DNA of 64,000 nucleotides, taken from contig NZ_RSFW01000007.1 in the NCBI RefSeq assembly GCF_003937825.1, positions 1 through 64,000 on the forward strand, given 5' to 3'. The stretch is from Mesobacillus subterraneus. GTDB lineage: Bacteria; Bacillota; Bacilli; Bacillales; Cytobacillaceae. Made by a program: the position numbers and the translations under genes. Positions 16,820 to 25,162 of the stretch are shown one piece after another. The notes beneath the pieces are model-generated. The model did not search any database. It worked only from the letters and a program-made list of their open reading frames with translations, and had not been told where the DNA came from. Each line of letters opens with the position of its first letter. Position 1 is the first letter of the stretch.

Positions 16820-17617
16820 TTAGGCTGTGGTAACAAAAGCGTCGATACCAAGGCGTTCGATTGCTCGGACTCTTGATTCAGCATTTTCGCGGCTGGAAAA
16901 AGCCCCGGCTTGTACACGATACCAGGTTTCTCCTGAAATGGTTTCAGTGGTTACGAAGCTGTCGATCCCATTTCCCTTCAAAGTTGTTACGCGTCTGTCT
17001 GCGTTGCTGCGTTCCTTGAATGAGCCGGCGATGACACGATACATTACGCTTCCGCGGTCACTATTTTGTTTTGGTGTAAGGTTGAATGCTCTCGCAATCC
17101 CATTCGCATGGCCCTGGGCCACATCACTAAGCCAGGAATCCTGCTTCATCAGATTTGCATCACGCGTGTTGTCGATAAAGCCATTTTCTGAAAGCATCGC
17201 GTCCATTGAGCTCTCGCGAAGCACGTGGAAATCTGCCTTCTTTTTTCCGCGGTCGTTCAGCTGATTCAGCTTCATGACTTCAGCGTGTATGATATCGCGG
17301 TATCTAGCTGTTGCGGAACTGTCTGACAGGCCGCTGTAAATGAAATCCTCGTAGCCTTGCGCCGCACCATTAAAGGCATTAATGTGAATGGATAGGTAGA
17401 AATCAGCTCCCCACGCATTCGCCTCATCAGTTCGCTCTCGCATACTCTTGGTAATATCGCTTGTCCGACTCATCCTAACCTCAATATTCACATAGCCGTT
17501 CTGCAGGATTGAACGGATTTTAAGCGCAATATCAAGGGTCAAATCCTTTTCCCGAAGGCCGTTCCCCTGTGCGCCGGGATCCGAACCGCCATGGCCTGCA
17601 TCTAGATACAATTTCAT
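16820..17617 (-). CDS. cwlC: N-acetylmuramoyl-L-alanine amidase, CwlC type
   Basis: A 265-residue amidase_3 enzyme that cuts the MurNAc-L-Ala bond, ending in two SPOR-like repeats. Zinc-site residues are recognisable in DAGHGGSDPG (His near residue 9), REKDLT (Glu), LSIHINAF (His) and LSENGFIDN (catalytic Glu). The repeats YRVIAGSFKERSNADRRV and YRVQAGAFSSRENAESRV bind peptidoglycan. No signal peptide is present, as in B. subtilis CwlC, which acts in mother-cell lysis. A SigK-like promoter lies upstream, in line with that role. Confidence 0.92.
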   Translation of the reverse strand: MKLYLDAGHGGSDPGAQGNGLREKDLTLDIALKIRSILQNGYVNIEVRMSRTSDITKSMRERTDEANAWGADFYLSIHINAFNGAAQGYEDFIYSGLSDSSATARYRDIIHAEVMKLNQLNDRGKKKADFHVLRESSMDAMLSENGFIDNTRDANLMKQDSWLSDVAQGHANGIARAFNLTPKQNSDRGSVMYRVIAGSFKERSNADRRVTTLKGNGIDSFVTTETISGETWYRVQAGAFSSRENAESRVRAIERLGIDAFVTTA

Positions 17618-17650
17618 AGAATCTCCTCCTTTATCATTGGCCGTTCTCTA

Positions 17651-17677
17651 TAGAATATGTAGGAAAAAAGTATTGGT
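17651..17677 (-). promoter_or_regulatory. SigK-like promoter of the CwlC amidase
   Basis: On the minus strand CATATTCTA (complement 17651-17659) fits the SigK -10 consensus CATANNNTA, and an AC dinucleotide 16 bases upstream fits the reduced SigK -35. B. subtilis cwlC is known to be SigK dependent. Confidence 0.6.
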
Positions 17678-17840
17678 AAGGGTACCTGTCCCTTAAATGG
17701 AGGGGAAATAGGAAGCTTCCGTGCGGGTGCTTGCAGGATACTTAAGGAAGTGAGGCCCGGCCAATTGAAGGAGGATTAATTTGGGGAATAGCATAACCGC
17801 TAAACTGCCCGTTTTCAAAGTTTGGATTAATCAGAGTCAA

Positions 17841-17869
17841 AATGTCCCCCCTGAATCCAGGGGGACATT
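17841..17869 (-). terminator. Hairpin after GNAT gene
   Basis: Ten-base stem AATGTCCCCC / GGGGGACATT with an AT-rich continuation on the minus strand. It follows the acetyltransferase stop codon at 17871 directly. Confidence 0.75.
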
Positions 17870-17870
17870 G

Positions 17871-18401
17871 TTATGTATTCCGAAGTACTGTAATGAACCC
17901 ATCAAGAATCTGATGGCTGACCTTGAAGCCTTTGCTTATGTAAAAATTCAGCGCGGCTTCGTTGCCGTTCGAGACATAGATGAATCGGTCTTCAATCTCC
18001 GGGAAGGTGTCGAGCCATTCCATTGATTTTTCGAATAACACTGACCCGATCCCCAGACTGCGGTAGCCTTCTTTGATGTAAAACTGCGAGAGGCAGCCGA
18101 CTTCAGCGGTTTTCACTGAGTCCATATCGAAGAAGGTGGCAAATTCGCTTGAATACACATCTTTCGGAGAGACGTTGCTATAAACGTAGCCGACAATTTG
18201 CTCGCCATCCTTTGCGACCAGGATGAAGTTCGCTGAAGCATTTTCCACTGAAGGAAGCATCCTTGTTTCAAAGCTCATGCTGTCAAAACGCTCGGGAGCT
18301 ATGGTTGCTAAAGATTTTTGGTAGACCATTAATTCGTTGCAGAGATCTTTAATCAGGTCCACGTGATCAGGGGTTATTTTTTCATAAAGAATCCTTGTCA
18401 T
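17871..18401 (-). CDS. GNAT family N-acetyltransferase
   Basis: A 176-residue acetyltransferase with the acetyl-CoA loop YRSLGIGSVLFEKSMEW near residue 125 and a typical NEAALNFYISKGFKV end motif. AAGGAAG six bases before the ATG at 18401 sets the start; the frame is open further upstream without support. Substrate unknown. Confidence 0.8.
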   Translation of the reverse strand: MTRILYEKITPDHVDLIKDLCNELMVYQKSLATIAPERFDSMSFETRMLPSVENASANFILVAKDGEQIVGYVYSNVSPKDVYSSEFATFFDMDSVKTAEVGCLSQFYIKEGYRSLGIGSVLFEKSMEWLDTFPEIEDRFIYVSNGNEAALNFYISKGFKVSHQILDGFITVLRNT

Positions 18402-18719
18402 CTTCATCTTCCTTTCTAAGAGAATTATACCGCAAATAATTGTTTTGAATATTCTAAATAAATTTACTTCAATAAAATTTGTAAGCGCTCTCAATCCTGA
18501 CATGCTGGTCAGGACGCGGGTTTTGCGGTCATGTAATATCATGTAACATCCTTGAAACACCTTAGAATGTTTGTTAGGTTAGATAACCGTAGCCCCCCTG
18601 AGGGGACGAAAAAACTTGGACGGCATAATTAACATAAGAATTTTTCTGTGTGGTTTGGCTGGATAGCTTTTATGCTATTTATATTTGAGAATTTGATTCT
18701 TCTACGTTAGCCGATTTCT
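18402..18719. other. Gene-free region before the PutP-type gene
   Basis: I see no supported gene. It contains a short hairpin GCCCCCCTGAGGGG near 18590 and a CCTGACATGCTGGTCAGG hairpin near 18496. No recognised riboswitch. Confidence 0.4.
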
Positions 18720-18905
18720 TATTGTCTAGCTCCAGCGCCTAGCCAGTTTTCATCTCCGAAAGACTTCTCCGAGTATCTTGCGAGAAGCGTTAGCTTTGAG
18801 CAGCTCGAGACGTTTCGGTCCGCCCAATGAAGTCAAAGACCGACTTCCCTGGTCGGCCCTCCAACGCTTATCGGGGCTGACCAAGGCGCTTGCGCTTGTT
18901 CTAAC
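18720..18905. repeat. Dispersed GC-rich Bacillus repeat
   Basis: A block of about 185 bp beginning TTGTCTAGCTCCAGCGCCTA and ending near GCTGACCAAGGCGCTTGCGC. From memory the two end words (CTAGCTCCAGCGCCTAG and CAAGGCGCTTGCGCT) recur as an interspersed repeat in many Bacillaceae genomes. They are complementary in part (AGCGCCT with AGGCGCT), so the whole can fold into one long hairpin. It lies in the 550-bp gap before the PutP-type gene; no gene is seen in that gap. Confidence 0.65.
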
Positions 18906-18952
18906 CACTATGTTAATTATTTCGTTTAGGGAAAACGAAAAGGAGAGATTTG

Positions 18953-20422
18953 GTGACTTTTGAAGTATTTATTTCTTTAGCAGTTTATTTTATAGCAATG
19001 ATCCTGATCGGATTGTATGCATACCGCAAAACGTCTGACCTGTCAGACTATATGCTTGGAGGCCGCGGCCTTGGACCTTCGGTGACGGCTTTATCAGCAG
19101 GTGCGTCTGACATGAGTGGATGGATGCTGATGGGCTTGCCGGGCGCCATGTACACGTCGGGTATTTCCAGTGCATGGATTGCCATTGGTTTATCGATTGG
19201 TGCCTATTTGAACTACCTCATTTTGGCTCCCAGACTTCGTACGTATACGGAGCTGGCGAATGATTCAATTACAATCCCCGATTTCCTTGAAAACCGCTTT
19301 TCTGATACGACAAAGATCCTGCGTTCTGTATCTGCAGTCGTGATCATCATTTTCTTTACACTTTACACATCTGCGGGTCTAGTATCAGGCGGTACATTAT
19401 TCGAGTCAGCATTCGGTCTCGATTATCGCTGGGGCTTGTTCCTGACAGCTGGTGTCGTCATTGTTTATACACTATTCGGCGGCTTCCTGGCTGTTAGTTT
19501 GACGGACTTTGTCCAGGGCGTCATCATGTTCATTGCGCTTGTACTGGTGCCGGTCGTTGCTTTCACAGAGCTTGGCGGACCAACGAACGTCATGGATACG
19601 GTGAGCGCAATCGATCAGACGATGATGGATCTTTTCAAAGGGACGACCTTCCTTGGCATCATTTCACTATTGGCATGGGGACTCGGTTATTTCGGCCAGC
19701 CGCATATCATCGTCCGCTTTATGGCGATCAAGTCGATGGATGAGCTGAAACCTGCACGACGAATCGCGATGACCTGGATGATTGTATCCATCATTGGTGC
19801 ATTGGCAGTCGGTCTTGTAGGTATTGCGTATGTACAGGTGAACGGTGTATCGCTTGAAAATCCGGAAACTGTATTCATCATGTTCGCGAATATCCTGTTC
19901 AATCCTTATATCACGGGCTTCCTGCTTGCAGCGATCCTGGCTGCGATCATGAGTACGATTTCTTCACAGCTGCTTGTTACATCAAGTGCGTTGACGGAGG
20001 ACTTTTACAAAGCGTTTTTCCGCCGCGAAGCGACTGATAAGGAACTGGTATTCGTCGGCCGTGCAGCCGTGCTGCTTGTTGCATTAGTTGGTATTGCCCT
20101 TTCTTATACGCCTAACGATACGATTCTTTCATTGGTCGGTAATGCATGGGCCGGGTTTGGTGCAGCATTCGGTCCGGTTATGCTTCTGAGCTTGTACTGG
20201 AAGCAGATGAACCGCTGGGGTGCGCTAGCCGGTATCATCGTCGGTTCGCTTACCGTCATTATCTGGATCAGCATCGATGGCTTGTCTGAATTCATGTACG
20301 AGATGATCCCTGGCTTCTTCTTGAGCCTGATTGCCGTGATTGTCGTAAGTAAAATGACAACCGGCCCAGGAAAAGCAGTCAAAGAAGAGTTTAACGAAAT
20401 GGAAAACATTATGTCTGAGTAA
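18953..20422 (+). CDS. putP: Sodium/proline symporter (PutP/OpuE family)
   Basis: A 489-residue sodium:solute symporter with about 13 membrane segments. Family marks include YMLGGRGLGPSVTALSAGASDMSGWMLMGLPG and GLGYFGQPHIIVRFMAIKS. It would take up proline with sodium, either as nutrient (PutP) or osmoprotectant (OpuE); the two cannot be separated by sequence reading. GTG at 18953 is taken as start with AGGAG eight bases upstream; a TTG three bases earlier is possible. A perfect terminator follows. Confidence 0.9.
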   Translation: MTFEVFISLAVYFIAMILIGLYAYRKTSDLSDYMLGGRGLGPSVTALSAGASDMSGWMLMGLPGAMYTSGISSAWIAIGLSIGAYLNYLILAPRLRTYTELANDSITIPDFLENRFSDTTKILRSVSAVVIIIFFTLYTSAGLVSGGTLFESAFGLDYRWGLFLTAGVVIVYTLFGGFLAVSLTDFVQGVIMFIALVLVPVVAFTELGGPTNVMDTVSAIDQTMMDLFKGTTFLGIISLLAWGLGYFGQPHIIVRFMAIKSMDELKPARRIAMTWMIVSIIGALAVGLVGIAYVQVNGVSLENPETVFIMFANILFNPYITGFLLAAILAAIMSTISSQLLVTSSALTEDFYKAFFRREATDKELVFVGRAAVLLVALVGIALSYTPNDTILSLVGNAWAGFGAAFGPVMLLSLYWKQMNRWGALAGIIVGSLTVIIWISIDGLSEFMYEMIPGFFLSLIAVIVVSKMTTGPGKAVKEEFNEMENIMSE

Positions 20423-20433
20423 GTAATGGTAAA

Positions 20434-20469
20434 AACCTCGCCGGCAGTTAGCTGGCGAGGTTTTTTTTT
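20434..20469 (+). terminator. Terminator after symporter
   Basis: Stem AACCTCGCC / GGCGAGGTT followed by nine T. Confidence 0.92.
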
Positions 20470-20485
20470 GCATAAAAGAGGGTCA

Positions 20486-20689
20486 CTACAGCGTCCCTTT
20501 AAATTTCTCAGGTTTCCTCACATAGCTTTCAATCACATACCCGCAGGTCGTGCAAATGATATACAGCACTTCGGAACCCAAACTCATTTTGCCATCAGGA
20601 TACATAACTCCATATCCATTGTGCTTGCCTCTCCCAAGGTCCGTGCCGCCGCACTTGGGACACTCTTTTGTCATGTTTGCGTAATTCAT
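20486..20689 (-). CDS. Small zinc-ribbon protein (TFIIIB-like)
   Basis: A 67-residue protein with two CxxC knuckles (CPKCGG at about 10-15 and CTTCGY near 47-52), the layout of the proteins annotated as transcription initiation factor TFIIIB in Bacillus. Such proteins are small zinc ribbons of unknown function; the name does not imply an archaeal-type factor. Confidence 0.75.
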   Translation of the reverse strand: MNYANMTKECPKCGGTDLGRGKHNGYGVMYPDGKMSLGSEVLYIICTTCGYVIESYVRKPEKFKGTL

Positions 20690-20771
20690 TGAGATCCACC
20701 CTCTCCGAAACGATACTACCTACATTTACGCTCACAAGAGGAGGAAGTTTCAATTTTTCCTATAAAAATAA

Positions 20772-20789
20772 CCCGCCGTTAAAGGCGGG
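20772..20789 (-). terminator. Terminator of the 104-residue gene
   Basis: On the minus strand CCCGCC-TTTAAC-GGCGGG is followed by TTATTTTT. Confidence 0.8.
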
Positions 20790-20797
20790 CAGTATCA

Positions 20798-21112
20798 TTA
20801 TAGGCTGGGAACATAGTTGGGATTATCCGATTCCTTCTCTAATTCTTCCATTTCCATATGGGTCTGAGGGAATCCATTGGCGACCCATTCTGCGCGGTAG
20901 GCAGAATCAAGCTGTGTCAGGCCTCTTTCAGCAGGATCAATACCTGCATCGACACTTTCCATCTGGTCGATTTTCTCGCTGTTCCTCATATCTGTATCTT
21001 CAAGAAAACGAATCACATCTCTCTGGCTCTTACGGTATGCGGCAGTCAGCAGGACCGCACCGCCGGCCGAAAGCAGGGAAGCCAGGACAAAGTTTTTAGT
21101 TGATTTCTTCAT
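20798..21112 (-). CDS. Membrane-anchored small protein, unknown
   Basis: A 104-residue protein with one N-terminal hydrophobic segment (about 9-27, Ala-rich) and an acidic soluble tail. GGAGGAA eight bases before the ATG at 21112 fixes the start. No family recognised. It is followed by a strong terminator and preceded by the sporulation lipoprotein gene on the same strand. Confidence 0.6.
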   Translation of the reverse strand: MKKSTKNFVLASLLSAGGAVLLTAAYRKSQRDVIRFLEDTDMRNSEKIDQMESVDAGIDPAERGLTQLDSAYRAEWVANGFPQTHMEMEELEKESDNPNYVPSL

Positions 21113-21208
21113 GGTCGTTTCCTCCATTCGAAATGTAACTTCTCTTTGAACTGTATATTCCCGATTTTTCAGACTTTAAAAGTCCAGATATTAACAATTC
21201 GGTAAAAA

Positions 21209-21245
21209 GAGAAAGCACAGGAAACGTGTCCTGTGCTTTCTTTTA
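21209..21245 (-). terminator. Terminator of the sporulation lipoprotein gene
   Basis: Twelve-base stem GAAAGCACAGGA / TCCTGTGCTTTC immediately after the stop codon of the minus-strand gene, with CTCTTTTTACC following in that orientation. Confidence 0.88.
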
Positions 21246-21250
21246 CAAAA

Positions 21251-21976
21251 TCATCTTCCGCCAAAGAATCCGTCCATCGTTCTGGTGAAGTCCCTGAATA
21301 GGCCATCACGGTTTCTGTTTGTACGGATATCGTTTGAGAATGTTCCCATCTGGTCATACATTGTATTGTCCACAGATACATACACATTATCTATTCCTCT
21401 GTGAGCCTGGCGGACTTTGTCAGCGACTTCCTGTTCAAAAGCATTGTTAGCGAGGCTGTAATTGCCGCGAGTTCCACCGCGAGCATTGCCGATATCGGTT
21501 CCGTTGCCATCATCCGCACCAAAGATATTGTTACGGTTTCCAGCAGTGCCAGCATTTTGTCTCTGACCGGTTCCAGCGTCGCCTTTGCCATCAATGATTC
21601 CGTTATTGCCAGCGCGATCATCATCCTGATCGACGCGACCATTATTGGCAAACGTTCTGCCATTTCCATCCATCGCATTATTGACCCTTGCATTCCCGTT
21701 TTCATCGTCCGCAAGTCTGACGGCAACATACGCATTATTATTGGAAATGATGACACGTGCGTCAGACACTTCTGCCATCTGCTCAACCTGACGCTCGGCA
21801 CGATCGGCAACACGAAGTCTCTGGTTATCCGTAGCCGTGCCACGACCCGCCTGGTTTGTCTGAATACGCATTCCAGTGTTCCCGTTGGTATCATTAGCAG
21901 CATTGTTATTCGCACCACAGCCGGCAAGACCAAGCGCAAAAACCGCACTGCTCAATAAAAGAATAGGCTTCTTCAT
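21251..21976 (-). CDS. YhcN/YlaJ family sporulation lipoprotein
   Basis: A 241-residue lipoprotein: signal with lipobox LAGC at about residue 20, a YhcN/YlaJ domain in two parts (RVADRAERQVEQMAEVSDARVIISNNNAYVAVRL, then FEQEVADKVRQAHRGIDNVYVSVD), and a long Asn/Gly/Asp-rich insertion between them. Family members sit in the spore inner membrane or cortex region and affect germination. AAGGAG before the ATG at 21976 defines the start. The Asn/Gly-rich insertion is longer than I expect for the family. Confidence 0.85.
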   Translation of the reverse strand: MKKPILLLSSAVFALGLAGCGANNNAANDTNGNTGMRIQTNQAGRGTATDNQRLRVADRAERQVEQMAEVSDARVIISNNNAYVAVRLADDENGNARVNNAMDGNGRTFANNGRVDQDDDRAGNNGIIDGKGDAGTGQRQNAGTAGNRNNIFGADDGNGTDIGNARGGTRGNYSLANNAFEQEVADKVRQAHRGIDNVYVSVDNTMYDQMGTFSNDIRTNRNRDGLFRDFTRTMDGFFGGR

Positions 21977-22071
21977 GATGTTCACTCCTTGTTGTTTGTT
22001 GTTCATTTTTATCATGGCTTGAAAAACCAGGACTATGCATCTTGGGAGATGTTTTAGTTATCCAATTGTGG

Positions 22072-22350
22072 AAGGGAGGTCACCGATTAAGCGAATGGGT
22101 GCCCTAAAAAAAATGAAATGAGCAAAAGAGGTCACCAATAGAGCGAATGGGTGACCTAAAAATCGGAAATGGAGAAAAAGAGGTCACCAATAGGGCGTAT
22201 GAGTGCCCTAAAAAACGAAATTGGAGAAAAAGAGGTCACCAATGAAGCGTATGAGTGCCCAAAAAATCGGAATTGGAGAAAAAGAGGTCACCAATGAAGC
22301 GTATGGGTGACCTAAAAAACGAAATTGGGGAAAAAGAGGTCACCAATAAA
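22072..22350. repeat. 52-bp tandem repeat array with hairpin units
   Basis: GGTCACC recurs at 22078, 22130, 22182, 22234, 22286 and 22338, exactly 52 bp apart. Most units contain an inverted partner (GGGTGACC, or GTGCCC in variants) about 12 bases later, so each unit can form a small hairpin, followed by an A-rich linker with AATTGGAGAAAAAGA. It lies between the lipoprotein start and the first DoxX gene. No open frame or promoter runs through it. Confidence 0.92.
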
Positions 22351-22462
22351 TCTTTTTGGCATCTCAAAAGCTAAGGTGTTGAAGGGGAATAGTCACTAGG
22401 GGGAAACATCTGATAGCAAAAATACTCTTCTGCCATAATTCGTTCAAAACATTTCAACAGAA

Positions 22463-22480
22463 TTGTGAATGCCTTCACAA
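22463..22480. promoter_or_regulatory. Rex-type operator, DoxX copy 1
   Basis: TTGTGAATGCCTTCACAA is an exact TTGTGAA-N4-TTCACAA palindrome, the recognised operator form of the NADH-sensing repressor Rex in Firmicutes. It lies 75 bp before the DoxX start codon. Confidence 0.75.
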
Positions 22481-22554
22481 AAAACCCTATTTTCGAGATT
22501 TATTTGTTATCTTATAAGTGTAATAATACTAATTAACTTATTGGAGTGAGGACA

Positions 22555-23070
22555 ATGTTTGCAAAGTGGTTAAGAGAAAACAACATTGCTGCTGGCCTGT
22601 TGACTGTGATTAGGGTTTGGCTCGGATATAACTGGATGACCGCTGGTTGGGGTAAGCTGACTGGTGAAGGATTTGATGCTACTGGGTATCTGAAAAATGC
22701 GGTTGCGAATCCGGTAAAAGGTCCAGATGGCAACATGGTTTACGGATGGTACGTAAACTTCCTTGAAAGCTTCGCGATTCCGAACGTTGAGATTTTCAAC
22801 TTCATCGTTCCGCTTGGTGAATTCCTTGTCGGTCTTGGATTGATCCTTGGTACACTGACAACTGCCGCAATGTTCTTCGGACTAGTGATGAACTTCAGCT
22901 TCTTCATGGCTGGAACAGTATCTCACAACCCAACAGACATCTTCTTCGGCTTCATCATCCTGTTCGCAGGCTACAATGCTGGTAAATACGGTTTGGACCG
23001 CTGGGTCGTTCCATTCCTTCGCAAAAACATTTTCAAACGCGGTGAAGGAGCCGCACGCAACGCTGCATAA
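22555..23070 (+). CDS. DoxX family membrane protein, copy 1
   Basis: A 171-residue DoxX-like protein with about four membrane segments: GLLTVIRVWLGYNWMTAGWGKLTG at the start, then IVPLGEFLVGLGLILGTLTTAAMFFGLVMNFSFF. The ATG at 22555 has GGAGTGAGG before it. It differs from the second copy at three residues only. DoxX proteins of Bacteria are linked to thiol/redox homeostasis or electron transfer; the Rex-type operator upstream suggests induction at high NADH, for example under oxygen limitation. Confidence 0.88.
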   Translation: MFAKWLRENNIAAGLLTVIRVWLGYNWMTAGWGKLTGEGFDATGYLKNAVANPVKGPDGNMVYGWYVNFLESFAIPNVEIFNFIVPLGEFLVGLGLILGTLTTAAMFFGLVMNFSFFMAGTVSHNPTDIFFGFIILFAGYNAGKYGLDRWVVPFLRKNIFKRGEGAARNAA

Positions 23071-23101
23071 CGCTAGTTAAATCCCCCTTTAACTATAAAA
23101 T

Positions 23102-23131
23102 TGGCTGCCGAATTGCTCGGCAGCCATTGTT
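23102..23131. terminator. Terminator between DoxX copy 1 and SRPBCC gene
   Basis: Stem TGGCTGCCGA / TCGGCAGCCA with T-run on the plus strand. Confidence 0.88.
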
Positions 23132-23132
23132 T

Positions 23133-23591
23133 TTATTTCATTTTTTCATCCAGATACTCAAGAATCATCACCCAGGCATCATCATGCCTTCCTTTAGATT
23201 CTTCATCGGGAAAGCCTTTGTGCTCCAAGCTTAAAAGGGTCCCGTTGTCTCTGGGTTCAAGTTCGATCGTCACGACTGTTTCCGCGCCTTTGGTTCCATC
23301 TGCTCCGGTTAGCCAGGTGAATTCAATCAGGGAGTCTGGCACCAATTTGAGAAATCTTCCGTAATGGGGATGGCGCATTTTTTCACTTTGTTCACTGGTT
23401 TTAAAGACGGTCTCAAAGAAAAAGACTGAATTGACCTCTGCCTTCATGATCAGTGTCCCGGGTTCGGCAAACCATTCATCGAACTTTTCGGTCCAGGCTC
23501 TGTAAAGGACATCTGGTTGGGACTTCATTATCCGTTCGACTTTAAAACCGAGAGGCCTGGCTGAAAGGTCGGGTATCGTGATAGGTTCCAT
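23133..23591 (-). CDS. SRPBCC/AHSA1 family protein
   Basis: A 152-residue helix-grip protein of the AHSA1/SRPBCC type: VERIMKSQPDVLYRAWTEKFDEWFA near the start and a C-terminal helix DDAWVMILEYLDEKMK. Such proteins bind small hydrophobic ligands; the ligand is unknown. It is the last of three closely spaced minus-strand genes lying between the DoxX copies. Confidence 0.82.
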   Translation of the reverse strand: MEPITIPDLSARPLGFKVERIMKSQPDVLYRAWTEKFDEWFAEPGTLIMKAEVNSVFFFETVFKTSEQSEKMRHPHYGRFLKLVPDSLIEFTWLTGADGTKGAETVVTIELEPRDNGTLLSLEHKGFPDEESKGRHDDAWVMILEYLDEKMK

Positions 23592-23603
23592 TTATGTTTC
23601 TCC

Positions 23604-24026
23604 TTACTTGGTCGGATATCTTTCTTTTAAAAATGTCACAGACTGATGGATCAGTGCTTTTAATACTTCCACATCAATATCTGCGATTTTATTTATGTAC
23701 ACGCATGCTTTTCCTGAGGTATGCTTGCCGAACTCCTTCAATAGCGCTTCTCTTTCCGTGTCGCCCGTCGCAAAATAAAGGCTGATTTTTGCTTTCCGAG
23801 GCGAGAAGCCGACGAGCGGGGCATCTCCTTCATGCCCGGAATCGTACTTGTAATGATAGGAACCAAATCCGATAATGCTCGGTCCCCACATTTTCGCCGA
23901 ATAACCCGTCGTTTCTGTAAAAATGTCCAATAAACGGTAGGCGTCTTCACGCTTTTTCGGGCTGTCTACTGCCTCGATAAACTCAATCACACTATTGTCA
24001 TTTTCCTTTGTCTTCAGTTCGTACAT
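23604..24026 (-). CDS. DUF1801 family protein
   Basis: A 140-residue DUF1801 (YdhG-like) protein with GYSAKMWGPSIIGFGSYHYKY and FSPRKAKISLYFATG, the conserved family blocks. Only 12 bp separate it from the SRPBCC gene, a pairing that is common for these two families. Function unknown. Confidence 0.85.
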   Translation of the reverse strand: MYELKTKENDNSVIEFIEAVDSPKKREDAYRLLDIFTETTGYSAKMWGPSIIGFGSYHYKYDSGHEGDAPLVGFSPRKAKISLYFATGDTEREALLKEFGKHTSGKACVYINKIADIDVEVLKALIHQSVTFLKERYPTK

Positions 24027-24059
24027 TGTCAGGAGTGACTCCTTTCGGCTGAAAAATTT

Positions 24060-24431
24060 TTACCTGTGCTGGTCCAATAGGATCGGGTTGCCGTCTGGGT
24101 CTTCGATCATAATATGTGCCGGACCCTCACCGGTTTCATCTGCTTCTGACAGGAGGTTGATTCCGCTTTCTTTCAGCTGCTTCTGAAGCTCTCTTACGTC
24201 TGTAAAAGTGTCCAGATTTTCGGCGTTTTGGTTCCAGCCAGGATTAAAGGTCAGGATGTTTTTTTCAAACATTCCCTGGAACAGTCCGATAATGCAATTT
24301 TCATTTTTCATGATCAGCCAATTTTGAGCAGGGTCTCCCCCTAAAGCCTGAAAGCCCAGCTTTTCGTAAAAAGCCTTTGAAACCGCAAGATCTTTGACAT
24401 TTAAACTTACTGAAAATGCACCTAGTTTCAT
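24060..24431 (-). CDS. VOC family (glyoxalase-like) protein
   Basis: A 123-residue single VOC module: [22 protein letters not shown] at the start and [16 protein letters not shown] at the end. Glyoxalase/bleomycin-resistance class; the metal residues are only partly recognisable, so catalytic activity is uncertain. First gene of a likely three-gene unit with DUF1801 and SRPBCC. Confidence 0.85.
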   Translation of the reverse strand: MKLGAFSVSLNVKDLAVSKAFYEKLGFQALGGDPAQNWLIMKNENCIIGLFQGMFEKNILTFNPGWNQNAENLDTFTDVRELQKQLKESGINLLSEADETGEGPAHIMIEDPDGNPILLDQHR

Positions 24432-24554
24432 TCCTTCATCCCCGCTTTATTGAAAATTCAGATATATTTTTAGTATAGACAAGTAAGGGGGAATTCACAA
24501 CAAACTTAGTAATTTTCCATGCTGTCATAATTCGTTCAAAACATTTCAACAGAA

Positions 24555-24572
24555 TTGTGAATTGATTCACAA
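24555..24572. promoter_or_regulatory. Rex-type operator, DoxX copy 2
   Basis: TTGTGAATTGATTCACAA: same half-sites as copy 1 but a different four-base spacer (TTGA instead of TGCC). Conservation of the half-sites alone suggests selection on repressor binding. Confidence 0.75.
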
Positions 24573-24646
24573 AAACCCCTATTTTCGAGATTTATTTGTT
24601 ATCTTATAAGTGTAATAATACTAATTAACTTATTGGAGTGAGGACA

Positions 24647-25162
24647 ATGTTTGCAAAGTGGTTAAGAGAAAACAACATTGCTGCTGGCCTGTTGACTGTG
24701 ATTAGGGTTTGGCTAGGATATAACTGGATGACTGCTGGTTGGGGCAAGCTGACTGGTGAAGGATTTGATGCTACCGGCTATCTGAAAAATGCGGTTGCCA
24801 ATCCGGTAAAAGGCCCAGACGGAAACATGGTTTACGGATGGTACGTGAATTTCCTTGAAAGCTTCGCGATCCCGAACGTTGAGATTTTCAACTTCATCGT
24901 TCCGCTTGGTGAATTCCTTGTTGGTCTTGGGTTAATCCTAGGTACACTGACAACTGCTGCGATGTTCTTCGGACTAGTGATGAACTTCAGCTTCTTCCTG
25001 GCTGGAACGGTATCTCACAACCCAACAGACATCTTCTTCGGCTTCATCATCCTGTTCGCTGGCTACAATGCTGGTAAATACGGTTTGGACCGCTGGGTCG
25101 TTCCATTCCTTCGCAAAAACATTTTCAAACGCGGTGAAGAAACCGCACGGAACGCTGCATAA
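24647..25162 (+). CDS. DoxX family membrane protein, copy 2
   Basis: A 171-residue near-twin of the gene at 22555; I see a Met to Leu change in the third membrane segment and two changes near the C-terminus (GEETARNAA instead of GEGAARNAA). Same ribosome binding site and same upstream Rex-type operator. The three minus-strand genes between the copies are not duplicated. Confidence 0.88.
   Translation: MFAKWLRENNIAAGLLTVIRVWLGYNWMTAGWGKLTGEGFDATGYLKNAVANPVKGPDGNMVYGWYVNFLESFAIPNVEIFNFIVPLGEFLVGLGLILGTLTTAAMFFGLVMNFSFFLAGTVSHNPTDIFFGFIILFAGYNAGKYGLDRWVVPFLRKNIFKRGEETARNAA

Larger units (their letters stand above)
22431..23100. repeat. Duplicated DoxX block, copy 1
   Basis: This block, from TGCCATAATTCGTTC to the stretch after the DoxX stop (CTAGTTAAATCCCCCTTTAACTATAAAA), is repeated at 24523-25193 in direct orientation with only scattered differences. 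It covers regulatory region, gene and 3' flank. Confidence 0.92.

Noticed and set aside
21391-21958. 185-residue frames on both strands inside the YhcN/YlaJ gene
   Set aside because: Shadows of the Asn/Gly-rich coding sequence of the lipoprotein; the lipoprotein frame has signal peptide, lipobox and ribosome binding site.
22072-22350. CRISPR array
   Set aside because: Spacing is exactly 52 bp but the whole unit, including the linker, is repeated; there are no unique spacers and no cas genes.
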